In this document: piece after piece, positions 56,115-64,000 of the stretch | How the letters are laid out: the number at the start of each line of letters is the position of its first letter | Numbering within the stretch: position 1 is the stretch's first letter | NCBI RefSeq assembly: GCF_001006325.2 | Contig: NZ_LBIA02000001.1 | Location: 1,923,501 to 1,987,500 of the forward strand | Direction: 5' to 3' | Source of the DNA: Afipia massiliensis | GTDB lineage: Bacteria > Pseudomonadota > Alphaproteobacteria > Rhizobiales > Xanthobacteraceae | Length of the DNA: 64,000 nt | The notes under the pieces: generated by a model | The model's database searches: none | Seen by the model: only the letters and a program-made list of their open reading frames with translations | Told to the model about the DNA's origin: nothing | Position numbers and translations under genes: made by a program

Positions 56115-59100
56115 CTAATGCGCCTCGTCCCAATTGTTCGCCGCCCGCGCATCGACCTGCAACGGCACCGACAGCGACACCGCCGGGAACGGCGCGTCCT
56201 GCATCACATGCTGGACCACCGGCAAGGTCTTGGCGACTTCATCGTCCGGCACTTCGAAAATCAGTTCGTCGTGCACCTGCAGCAGCATCTGCGCGGAAAG
56301 CTTCTTCTCGGCGAGCGCGTCTTCCATCCGGATCATGGCGCGGCGGATGATGTCGGCGGCGGAGCCCTGCAAGCGTGCGTTGATCGCCGCGCGCTCGTTG
56401 AACGAGCGGATCGACGGGTTGCTCGCCTTGATGTCCGGGTAGTGGCATTTTCGGCCAAAGATGGTTTCGACATAGCCATGCTCGCGGCAGAAATCGCGCG
56501 TCGCATCCATGTAGGCGCGGATGCCGGGGAAGCGTTCGAAATACTTCTTGATATACGCGCCGGCTTCCTCGCGCGGAATGCCGAGCTGGTTGGCGAGGCC
56601 GAACGCCGAGATGCCGTAGATGATGCCGAAGTTGATCGCCTTGGCGCGGCGGCGCACTTCACTCGGCATGTCCTTGATCGGTACGCCGAACATTTCCGAC
56701 GCGGTCATGGCGTGGATGTCCAGCTTGTCCTGGAACGCCTGCTTCAGCGACGGGATGTCCGCGATCTCGGCGAGCAGCCGCAGTTCGATCTGGGAATAGT
56801 CTGCCGAGACCAGCTTGTAGCCCTTGGCGGCGATGAAAGCCTTGCGGATCTTGCGGCCGTCCTCGGTGCGCACCGGAATGTTCTGCAGGTTCGGCTCGTT
56901 GGACGACAGCCGGCCCGTGGTGGTCGCGGCCAGCGCGTAGGTCGTGTGCACGCGATGGGTCTGCGGATTGACGTATTCCGGCAGCGAATCCGTGTAGGTC
57001 GATTTCAGCTTGGTGACCTGCCGCCATTCCAGAACATGTTTCGGGAATTCATGCCCGGCCTCCGCGAGTTCGTCGAGAATCTGCGCGGAGGTGGACCATG
57101 CGCCGGTTTTGGTTTTCGCGCCGCCGGGCAGGCCCATCTTGCCGAACATGATGTCGCCGAGCTGCTTCGGGCTGCCCGGATTGATCGGCTCGCCGGCCAT
57201 TTTCTGGATGTCGGCTTCGACGCGCGCGGCCGTCTGCGCGAATTCGCCGGACAAGCGCGACAGCACCTGGCGGTCGATGGAAATGCCGCGCCGCTCCATC
57301 CGCGCGAGGACGGACACCAGCGGACGCTCCAGCGTCTCGTAGACGGTGTTGACGCGATACGCCATCAGGCGCGGCTTCAGCACGCGCCAGAGCCGCAGCA
57401 CGATGTCGGCGCGCTCGGCGGCGTATTCGGTGGCCTTGTCGACCGGCACCTGATCGAACAGAATCTTGTTCTTGCCGGTACCGGTCAGCTCCGTGAAGCC
57501 GATGGCCTTGTGGCCGAACCAGCTCTCGGCCAGCGACTCCTGATCGTGGTTGGCGCGGCCCGCGTCGAGCACGTAGGAAATCAGGATGGTGTCGTCGATC
57601 GGGGCCATGTCGATGCCGTGCTGCGCCAGCATCACGGTATCGAACTTCAGATCGTGGCCGATCTTGAGAACGCCGGGGTCCGTCAGCAAGGGCTTGAGCG
57701 CGGCCAGCGCGTCGGCCGCCTTGATCTGGTCAGACGCAAGCCCGCCGGCGAACAGTCCCGAGCCGTCGCCGGGCTTGGTGTGCGCAAGCGGCACGTAACA
57801 GGCTTCATTAATGCCGGTGGCCAGCGAGATGCCGCAGATCTCCGCCTGCATCGGGTCGGCGCTGGAGGTCTCGACCGTCACGGCGACCTGGCCGATGTCG
57901 AAGGCGCGCGCAATCCGCCGCTGCAATTCGTCGAGGGTTTTGATCGTCGCGTAGGCGGCGCGATTGAATTTGGCGCTGCGCGCTTCGGCGGCACGGGCAT
58001 CGGCCAGCGCCTTTGGCGTCTGAGGTCCCGCGCCATTGGTTGCGGATTGCTTCGGCTGCGGCGTCGATCCCGCCCACTGGCCGGCGTTGGACGTTCCGCC
58101 CGACGTCCCTTTGGCAAACAGGTCAGGCTCGCCGCCCAGCGGCGGTGTGGCCGGTGACGGAGTCGCGACATCGGCGGGTGCGAACGCGCTCTTCATTCCG
58201 GCGTCGGCTTCGACATCCGACGGATCGATCTGGGCATACTCGCCGACGCGACGCGTCAGTGTCGAGAATTCCATCGCTTTGAGAAATGCGATCAGCTTGC
58301 GCGAATCCGGCTCGTGTACGGCGAGATCATCCAGCGGCACGTCGAGCTTCACGCGGTCATCGAGCTGCACGAGTTTTTTCGAGATGCGCGCCTTCTCGGC
58401 GTGCTCGATCAGTGCCTCGCGCCGCTTCGGCTGCTTGATCTCTGGGGCGCGCTTGAGCAGCGTTTCGAGGTCGCCGTATTCGGTGATGAGCTGCGCGGCG
58501 GTCTTGATGCCGATGCCGGGAACGCCGGGCACGTTATCGACCGAGTCACCCGCCAGCGCCTGCACCTCGACCACCTTCTCGGGCGGCACGCCGAATTTCT
58601 CGATCACCTCGGGAATGCCGATGCGGCGATCCTTCATGGTGTCGTACATCGACACGCAATCGGTCACGAGCTGCATCAGATCCTTGTCGCTGGAAACGAT
58701 GGTCGCGGTCGCGCCGCGCTCGCAGGCTTCGCGCACATAGGTGGCGATCAGGTCGTCGGCCTCGAAGCCGGACTGTTCGAGGCACGGCAGATCGAACGCG
58801 CGCACCGCCTCGCGGATCAGCGCGAACTGCGGAATGAGGTCGTCGGGCGCGGGCGGACGCTGCGCCTTGTATTCGGGATAGAGTTCGTTGCGGAACGTGA
58901 CCTCGGACTTGTCGAAGATGATGGCGAGGTGGGTCGGCCGGTTATCCGGTGGCATGTCACGCATCAGCTTCCACAGCATGTTGCAGAAGCCGAGCACGGC
59001 GTTGACCTGCAGGCCGTCGGACTTGCGGTTCAGCGGCGGCAGCGCGTGATAGGCGCGGAAGATGTAGCCCGAGCCGTCCACCAGAAAGACGTGATCGCCC

Positions 59101-59183
59101 TTGGCGGGGGCCTTTGCGGCTGGCGCTTTGGCGGCGGGTTTCGTGGCGGGCGATTTCGCAGGGGATGCAGGCTGTTTCGGCAT
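56115..59183 (-). CDS. polA: DNA polymerase I
   Basis: A 1022-residue enzyme. A 28-residue Lys/Ala/Pro tail precedes the 5'-nuclease domain (VFLVDGSGYIFRAYHALP). The 3'-5' exonuclease-like domain is present but altered: the D-x-E motif reads TVE at residue 436, and YAAERAD at 591 has Arg where E. coli has catalytic Asp501. The polymerase motifs are intact: A, SADYSQIELRLLAEIAD; B, RRRAKAINFGIIYG; C, LQVHDELIFEVPDDE. It fills gaps in repair and lagging-strand processing; proofreading is probably weak or absent. Confidence 0.96.
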   Translation of the reverse strand: MPKQPASPAKSPATKPAAKAPAAKAPAKGDHVFLVDGSGYIFRAYHALPPLNRKSDGLQVNAVLGFCNMLWKLMRDMPPDNRPTHLAIIFDKSEVTFRNELYPEYKAQRPPAPDDLIPQFALIREAVRAFDLPCLEQSGFEADDLIATYVREACERGATATIVSSDKDLMQLVTDCVSMYDTMKDRRIGIPEVIEKFGVPPEKVVEVQALAGDSVDNVPGVPGIGIKTAAQLITEYGDLETLLKRAPEIKQPKRREALIEHAEKARISKKLVQLDDRVKLDVPLDDLAVHEPDSRKLIAFLKAMEFSTLTRRVGEYAQIDPSDVEADAGMKSAFAPADVATPSPATPPLGGEPDLFAKGTSGGTSNAGQWAGSTPQPKQSATNGAGPQTPKALADARAAEARSAKFNRAAYATIKTLDELQRRIARAFDIGQVAVTVETSSADPMQAEICGISLATGINEACYVPLAHTKPGDGSGLFAGGLASDQIKAADALAALKPLLTDPGVLKIGHDLKFDTVMLAQHGIDMAPIDDTILISYVLDAGRANHDQESLAESWFGHKAIGFTELTGTGKNKILFDQVPVDKATEYAAERADIVLRLWRVLKPRLMAYRVNTVYETLERPLVSVLARMERRGISIDRQVLSRLSGEFAQTAARVEADIQKMAGEPINPGSPKQLGDIMFGKMGLPGGAKTKTGAWSTSAQILDELAEAGHEFPKHVLEWRQVTKLKSTYTDSLPEYVNPQTHRVHTTYALAATTTGRLSSNEPNLQNIPVRTEDGRKIRKAFIAAKGYKLVSADYSQIELRLLAEIADIPSLKQAFQDKLDIHAMTASEMFGVPIKDMPSEVRRRAKAINFGIIYGISAFGLANQLGIPREEAGAYIKKYFERFPGIRAYMDATRDFCREHGYVETIFGRKCHYPDIKASNPSIRSFNERAAINARLQGSAADIIRRAMIRMEDALAEKKLSAQMLLQVHDELIFEVPDDEVAKTLPVVQHVMQDAPFPAVSLSVPLQVDARAANNWDEAH

Positions 59184-59252
59184 GGGCGCAATTTAGGGAT
59201 TTCTCCCGAAATTGACACCCGGCAACGCCTAGTTCCTCACGGAAATGTTGAG

Positions 59253-60311
59253 CTATTCCGCCGCCTGCAACGTGGATCGCGACTTCTTCGGCGCGATCCA
59301 GAACATGGCGGGCCGTTCGAACAGGAAGTTGAGCCCGGCGCGTTTCGCGCCCCACCACATCAAGAGCGCGCCGAGTACGCCCGCAATGGTGTCGATCAGC
59401 GAGATCATGCCGATGTCCGGAATGATACCCGTCTTCAGCAACACAACGCGCGTGATTGCCATCGGCAGGAAGAACGCCAGATAGATCACGATGGAGTGTT
59501 CGCCGAAATAACGCAGGAAGCCGAGCCAGTTGGCGCGGGCGAGCAATGTGCCGGTGACGATGACGGCGCAGGCGCCGGCAAATCCGAGCACCAGCGAAAT
59601 CACCGGGCGGTCGCCGAAGCCTGCGAACATCAGAACGCCATTGATCAGCGCCCAGGTCGCAAGGCCCGCCAGCGCGAGGTTTGGTTTGTCGCGTGCACGA
59701 TCGGCCAGCGCGAATACATAGTTCGCGAACAGGTAGCCGGAATAGAAATAGACGAAGCGCGCGGCGAATTCGTCGATCACGGTCCAGCCGGTGGCGATAT
59801 GCGCGGCCTCAAGCAATGCGGCGATCAGCCAGATCAGCGCTGCGGGGATGCGCAGCGTGGCTTTGGTCACCACGAAGAACACCGGCAGCAGGTAGATGAA
59901 CCACAGCGTGCCGAACGGCTCGATGAAAGATTGCAGATACATGACACCGACATGGCTCCAGCCCTGCTCGGCGGCGAAGCCGGGAGCCTTGAAGCCGAAC
60001 TGGATGGTGACCCATAGCACGTAGAAGTAGGCGAAATGGACCACCTTGCGGTCCAGATAGGTGCGCCAGTCGCGGTCGATCACCCGCGCCAGGAACAGCC
60101 CTGAAATCAGGAAGAAATCCGGCATCCGGAACGGCTTTGCGAACTCGACGAACAGGTGCATGAAGCCCTGCTTGCCCGCGGCCGCCTCGACGCCCAGCGT
60201 CGAATGCATCATCACCACCATGATGATGCAGATGCCCTTGGCATAGTCGACCCAGTCGATCCGCTCGGAGGCGGGGGACAGGAGCGCGCCGGATGTGCCG
60301 TTGTTGCTCAT
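59253..60311 (-). CDS. Membrane acyltransferase, family 3 (OpgC/OafA-like)
   Basis: A 352-residue polytopic protein with ten or so helices. The acyltransferase-3 start is RIDWVDYAKGICIIMVVMMH, with the catalytic His at its end, and the FRMPDFFLISGLFLARV segment follows. The C-terminal helix region includes YFGEHSIVIYLAFFLPM. Family members transfer acetyl, succinyl or similar groups to sugars of surface glycans. The neighbouring ugd suggests a polysaccharide role. Confidence 0.87.
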   Translation of the reverse strand: MSNNGTSGALLSPASERIDWVDYAKGICIIMVVMMHSTLGVEAAAGKQGFMHLFVEFAKPFRMPDFFLISGLFLARVIDRDWRTYLDRKVVHFAYFYVLWVTIQFGFKAPGFAAEQGWSHVGVMYLQSFIEPFGTLWFIYLLPVFFVVTKATLRIPAALIWLIAALLEAAHIATGWTVIDEFAARFVYFYSGYLFANYVFALADRARDKPNLALAGLATWALINGVLMFAGFGDRPVISLVLGFAGACAVIVTGTLLARANWLGFLRYFGEHSIVIYLAFFLPMAITRVVLLKTGIIPDIGMISLIDTIAGVLGALLMWWGAKRAGLNFLFERPAMFWIAPKKSRSTLQAAE

Positions 60312-60458
60312 CGTGTCTCGTTTCGGTCCAACTGCGCGCCATCATGGGGCGCATGGGTTTCTTTCTCCTTTATTCGTACAAATGTTGTGCCCACTTCACG
60401 CGGAATTGGGCTAAAAGCGCCCGCGACAACAACATCGTTAACTTGAGCGGGTAAATAC

Positions 60459-61769
60459 ATGCGGATTGCCATGATTGGCACGGGCTATGTGGGGCTGGTG
60501 TCCGGGGCTTGTTTTGCGGATTTCGGCCATCGCGTGACCTGCGTCGATACCGCTGCCAGCAAGATCGCCGCCCTTAACCGCGGCGAAATTCCGATATTCG
60601 AGCCCGATCTGGACCGGCTGGTGGCCGCCTCCGTGAGCGCCGGGCGGCTCGATTTCACCACCGATCTGGCCGGCCCGGTTGGCGAGGCGGACGCCGTGTT
60701 CATCGCGGTCGGCACGCCGTCGCGGCGCGGCGACGGCCACGCCGACCTGACCTATGTGCATGCCGCCGCCCGCGAGATCGCCAAGGCCTTGCAGGGCTTC
60801 ACCGTGGTCGTGACCAAATCCACCGTGCCGGTCGGCACCGGCGACGAAGTCGAGCGCATCATCCGCGAAACCAACCCGCAGGCCGATGTGGCCGTCGCGT
60901 CCAATCCGGAATTCCTGCGCGAGGGCGCGGCGATCCGCGACTTCAAGCATCCGGACCGCATCGTGGTCGGAACGTCGGACGAGCGCGCGCGGAAAGTTCT
61001 CGGCGAGGTCTATCGCCCGCTGTATCTCAATCAGGCGCCGATCATGTACACCGAGCGGAGAACGGCAGAGCTGATCAAGTACGCCGCCAACGCATTTCTC
61101 GCGACCAAGATCACCTTCATCAACGAGATGGCGGATCTGTCGGAGAAGGTCGGCGCCGATGTGCAGGAGGTTGCGCGCGGCATCGGGCTCGACAATCGCA
61201 TCGGTCCGAAGTTTCTCAACGCCGGTCCCGGTTTCGGCGGCTCGTGCTTTCCGAAGGACACCCGCGCGCTGGTGAAGACCGCGCTGGATCACGATGTACC
61301 CTTGCGCATTGTCGAGGCGGTGCTCGCCGTCAACGACAATCGAAAACGAGCCATGGCGCGCAAGGTCGCCAGCGCGCTCGGCGGCAACCTGCGCGGCAAG
61401 ACCATCGGTTTGCTCGGGCTGACCTTCAAGCCGGACACCGACGACATGCGCGAAGCGCCGTCGATCCCGCTGGTCACCGGGCTGCTCGATCTCGGCGCGA
61501 AGGTGCGCGCGTACGATCCGGTCGGCATGGAGCAGGCGAAGGGCGAATTGCCGGATATTACGTATTGCGAAGATCCTTATGCGGTCGCCAAGGATGCCGA
61601 TGCGCTGGTGATCGTCACCGAATGGCGGCAATTCCGCGCGCTCGATCTGACGCGGCTGAAGCGCGAGATGGCCAATCCCGTGATGGTCGACCTGCGCAAC
61701 ATCTATCGCCGCGACGAGATGGAAGAGTTGGGGTTCACCTACGAGAGCGTCGGGCGCGGGGCGATTTGA
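60459..61769 (+). CDS. ugd: UDP-glucose 6-dehydrogenase
   Basis: A 436-residue NAD-dependent enzyme that makes UDP-glucuronate. The NAD motif is MRIAMIGTGYVGLVSGACFA. The catalytic Cys lies in GFGGSCFPKDTRAL and the conserved Lys in ELIKYAANAFLATKI. The length fits the family. It supplies precursor for acidic surface polysaccharide and is divergent from the acyltransferase gene. Confidence 0.96.
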   Translation: MRIAMIGTGYVGLVSGACFADFGHRVTCVDTAASKIAALNRGEIPIFEPDLDRLVAASVSAGRLDFTTDLAGPVGEADAVFIAVGTPSRRGDGHADLTYVHAAAREIAKALQGFTVVVTKSTVPVGTGDEVERIIRETNPQADVAVASNPEFLREGAAIRDFKHPDRIVVGTSDERARKVLGEVYRPLYLNQAPIMYTERRTAELIKYAANAFLATKITFINEMADLSEKVGADVQEVARGIGLDNRIGPKFLNAGPGFGGSCFPKDTRALVKTALDHDVPLRIVEAVLAVNDNRKRAMARKVASALGGNLRGKTIGLLGLTFKPDTDDMREAPSIPLVTGLLDLGAKVRAYDPVGMEQAKGELPDITYCEDPYAVAKDADALVIVTEWRQFRALDLTRLKREMANPVMVDLRNIYRRDEMEELGFTYESVGRGAI

Positions 61770-61809
61770 ACGCTGCTCCCTTAAAAGATTCTTGCGTTTC
61801 ATTTACGAT

Positions 61810-61942
61810 GTCGTCCCCGCGAAGGCGGGGATCCATAACCCCTGAATTCACAATTGTTATCGTTGCGTGCTTCGGACGCATCGGCCATCGATGCTGAACA
61901 ATCACGTTGGGAGTATGGGTCCCCGCCTTCGCGGGGACGACG
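61810..61942. repeat. Bipartite palindromic repeat
   Basis: GTCGTCCCCGCGAAGGCGGG and the inverse TATGGGTCCCCGCCTTCGCG lie about 70 bp apart, taking up half of the 302 bp between ugd and hrpB. The rest of that gap holds only the compound hairpin at 61991-62052. Confidence 0.85.
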
Positions 61943-61990
61943 CAGAAATTTTTGCAAATGCCGACGTACTAAATGCGCAGCAAGACGTGG

Positions 61991-62052
61991 ATGGCCGGGA
62001 GCGCAGACAAGTTTACGTAGTCTGCGCAAGGCAGACTACTATGCCCGGCCAT
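61991..62052. repeat. Compound hairpin upstream of hrpB
   Basis: An outer stem (ATGGCCGGG with CCCGGCCAT) encloses an inner perfect stem (GTAGTCTGC with GCAGACTAC, 62017-62039). It ends 19 bp before the hrpB start. It looks like a third family of dispersed palindromes, distinct from the CCCCGC type. Confidence 0.72.
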
Positions 62053-62071
62053 GACGCATTATAGAAACAGC

Positions 62072-64000
62072 ATGAACTTCTCCACGCCCCTTCCCATCGA
62101 TGCGGTTCTCGATGAACTGACATCGACGCTCGTGCGCAGCAACACCGCCGTGCTGGTCGCGCCGCCGGGAGCGGGCAAGACCACGCGGGTGCCGCTGGCG
62201 TTGCTGGATGCAGGATGGATCGGCACAAAAAAGATCATCGTGCTGGAGCCGCGCCGGATCGCCGCGCGCGCCGCCGCCGAGCGCATGGCACACACATTGG
62301 GCGAGCGTGTCGGCGAGACCGTCGGCTATCGTGTGCGCTTTGGCTCGAAAGTCTCGCGTGCGACGCGGATCGAGGTGGTCACCGAAGGAATTTTCACGCG
62401 GCAGATTCTCAACGATCCGGAATTGTCCGGCGTCGCTGCGGTGCTGTTCGACGAATTCCATGAACGCTCGCTCGATGCCGATCTGGGCCTTGCGCTGGCG
62501 CGTGATGCGCAAACCGGACTGCGCGAAGATCTGCGCATCCTCGTCATGTCGGCGACACTCGACGGTGCGCGGGTGGCGAAGCTGCTCGGCGATGCGCCGG
62601 TGATCGCCAGTGAAGGCCGCGCGTTTCCTGTCGACACCCGCTATCTCGGCCGCAAGCCCGATATGCAGATCGAACGTCAGATGGCGGACGCCATTGCGAC
62701 GGCGCTGCGTGCCGATACCGGATCGGTGCTGGCGTTCCTGCCCGGTGCCGCCGAAATCCGCCGCACGCAGACGTTTCTCAATGAACGCGTCAGCGACCCC
62801 AACACCGAGATCGTGCCGCTGTTCGGCGCGCTCGATGCCACCGTACAGGATCGCGCCATCTCGCCGCCGCCCAAGGGACAGCGCAAGGTGGTGCTGGCGA
62901 CGTCCATCGCAGAGACATCGCTGACCATCGAAGGCGTGCGGATCGTGGTCGATTCCGGCATGGCGCGGGTGCCGCGCTATGAACCGGACATCGGCCTGAC
63001 GCGGCTGGAAACCATCCGCGCCTCGCGCGCTGCGGTCGATCAGCGACGCGGCCGCGCCGGACGTACCGAACCCGGTGTTTGCTATCGGCTGTGGGACGAG
63101 CCCCAGACCGCATCGCTGGAAGCCTACACACGCCCGGAAATTCTCTCGGCCGATCTATCGTCGCTGGTGCTGGACCTTGCGCATTGGGGCGCGACCGATC
63201 CGTCAACGCTGGCGTTTCTCGATTCGCCGCCGCTGCCGGCGCTGACCGAGGCGCGCGCCCTGCTGCGCGAACTGAACGCGCTCGATGAGTCCGGCCGCAT
63301 TACGCCGGAAGGCAACAGCCTGCGTGCGCTGGCGCTGCCGCCGCGCCTCGCAAGGATGATCGTGGATTCGCATCGGCTGGGTTCGGGCGAAGAGGCTGCG
63401 CTGATCGCTGCCGTACTTACCGAGCGCGGTCTTGGCGGTGACAGCGCCGACCTCGATGCACGGCTGGATAACTTCCGCCGCGACCGTTCGCAGCGCGCGC
63501 AGGCTGCGCGGCAGTTGGCGGAGCGCTGGACCAGGCAGGTTGCGGCGAATGAGGATGATGGCGGGGCGCGGACTTCTTCTTCTCCCTCCCCCCTTGCGGG
63601 GGAGGGTCGGGGAGGGGGGACTCTGTCTTCGAGAGCGAGAAAAACTACCCCCAACCCCTCCCCGCAAGGGGGAGGGGAGTCGATCAGTTCGTCGCAGTTT
63701 GATTCAGAACTCTCCACGGGCCTCATGCTGGCGCTGGCATTTCCGGATCGCGTGGCGCGCAATCGTGGCAATGGATCGTTCGTGCTGGCAAACGGGCGCG
63801 GCGCGAGCGTCGAGCAGACCTCCGCGCTGGCGAAATCGCCGTACATCGCCGTCGCCGAATTGACGGGGACGGCGGCGAACGGGCGCATCCTGTTGGCGGC
63901 GCCGATCACGCAGGCCGAAATCGAGGCGCAGTTCGCCGATCACATCCAGACCGATGACGAGATCACGTTCGACAGGTCCGCGATGGCGCTGCGCGCACGG
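62072..64000 (+). CDS. hrpB: ATP-dependent helicase HrpB (3' end outside window)
   Basis: The frame runs from ATG 62072 to the window edge (643 codons) without a stop, so the C terminus is missing; full HrpB proteins are about 820 residues. Motifs seen are Walker A APPGAGKTTRVP, DEFH in LFDEFHERSLDADL, SATLDG, and QRRGRAGR in the second RecA domain. A C-terminal HrpB-type domain follows. About residues 500-530 are encoded by a GC-rich palindromic repeat (PSPLAGEGRGGG to NPSPQGGG) inserted in frame. The cellular role of HrpB is not well defined. Confidence 0.93.
   Translation, partial: MNFSTPLPIDAVLDELTSTLVRSNTAVLVAPPGAGKTTRVPLALLDAGWIGTKKIIVLEPRRIAARAAAERMAHTLGERVGETVGYRVRFGSKVSRATRIEVVTEGIFTRQILNDPELSGVAAVLFDEFHERSLDADLGLALARDAQTGLREDLRILVMSATLDGARVAKLLGDAPVIASEGRAFPVDTRYLGRKPDMQIERQMADAIATALRADTGSVLAFLPGAAEIRRTQTFLNERVSDPNTEIVPLFGALDATVQDRAISPPPKGQRKVVLATSIAETSLTIEGVRIVVDSGMARVPRYEPDIGLTRLETIRASRAAVDQRRGRAGRTEPGVCYRLWDEPQTASLEAYTRPEILSADLSSLVLDLAHWGATDPSTLAFLDSPPLPALTEARALLRELNALDESGRITPEGNSLRALALPPRLARMIVDSHRLGSGEEAALIAAVLTERGLGGDSADLDARLDNFRRDRSQRAQAARQLAERWTRQVAANEDDGGARTSSSPSPLAGEGRGGGTLSSRARKTTPNPSPQGGGESISSSQFDSELSTGLMLALAFPDRVARNRGNGSFVLANGRGASVEQTSALAKSPYIAVAELTGTAANGRILLAAPITQAEIEAQFADHIQTDDEITFDRSAMALRAR
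63583..63677. repeat. Palindromic repeat inserted in frame within hrpB
   Basis: CTCCCTCCCCCCTTGCGGGG (start 63581-63583) and the complementary CCCCTCCCCGCAAGGGGGAG (ending about 63677) surround about 50 bp. The repeat keeps the hrpB frame open and adds about 30 low-complexity residues. A short relative occurs at 55945-55968. Confidence 0.8.

Noticed and set aside
56103-60017. Two long plus-strand frames (684 and 567 codons) opposite polA and the acyltransferase
   Set aside because: Antisense shadows; polA motifs A, B and C on the minus strand leave no doubt about the coding strand.

Overview
The window is about 64 kb of GC-rich chromosome from an alphaproteobacterium of the order Hyphomicrobiales, most likely the Bradyrhizobium / Afipia / Rhodopseudomonas group. 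The grounds are a chvI-chvG-hprK-EIIA-HPr block next to pckA, a short HprK, DUF2865, an OprB-type porin, many ABC uptake systems, and intergenic palindromic repeats of the kind common in these genomes. No tRNA, rRNA, CRISPR array, prophage or intact insertion sequence was seen. Species-level placement is inference.

Layout. 1-4.8 kb: end of a metallo-beta-lactamase-fold gene, then a catabolic cluster (TcuA-like flavoprotein, periplasmic binding protein, beta-hydroxyacid dehydrogenase, IclR regulator) preceded by a perfect inverted repeat that is a good candidate operator. 5-10.4 kb: patatin lipase, membrane-anchored FMN glutamate-synthase-like enzyme, a fused Omp25-like/OprB porin and a small His-rich secreted protein. 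10.6-15.9 kb: a creatininase-family amidohydrolase divergent from an NMT1/ThiY-type ABC transporter and a D-2-hydroxyacid dehydrogenase, then a double-domain Inh/AprI-type protein. 16-22 kb: radC, map, sfsA, an MscS channel and a K+/H+ antiporter. 22-27 kb: a FecCD-type metal-chelate transporter and modABC, whose ModC lacks the usual C-terminal molybdate-binding domain. 27-36 kb: mepA, a PAS-PAS-GGDEF-EAL protein with a GSDEF site, a DUF1508 protein, a cupredoxin-like protein, a structured repeat element, a GIY-YIG gene framed by inverted repeats, lepA and a glycosyltransferase.

36.3-44.6 kb is the regulatory core: HPr, EIIA and HprK (nitrogen-type PTS) with ChvG/ChvI, followed by HugZ-like, exported RidA, pckA and a class III cyclase. 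44.8-47.9 kb is a tight four-gene operon of a stand-alone molbindin (Mop/TOBE) followed by a binding protein, FecCD permease and ATPase. It is best read as a MolABC-like molybdate/tungstate importer, giving a second molybdate-type system in the window. 47.9-54.6 kb: a secreted 2H-phosphoesterase-like protein, a TesB-like thioesterase, small unknowns, DUF2865, panE and a NhaD-type antiporter whose start codon lies inside a palindromic repeat. 54.6-64 kb: pyrE, a GST, polA with degenerate proofreading residues, an acyltransferase, ugd and a 3'-truncated hrpB containing an in-frame palindromic repeat.

The most unusual features are the spread and placement of the palindromic repeats (between genes, around the GIY-YIG gene, at the start of the antiporter and inside hrpB), the modABC / mop-molABC pairing, and the secreted 2H-like protein. 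No single locus was confidently identified as an entirely new system. Functional statements rest on motif recognition by eye, without database searches.
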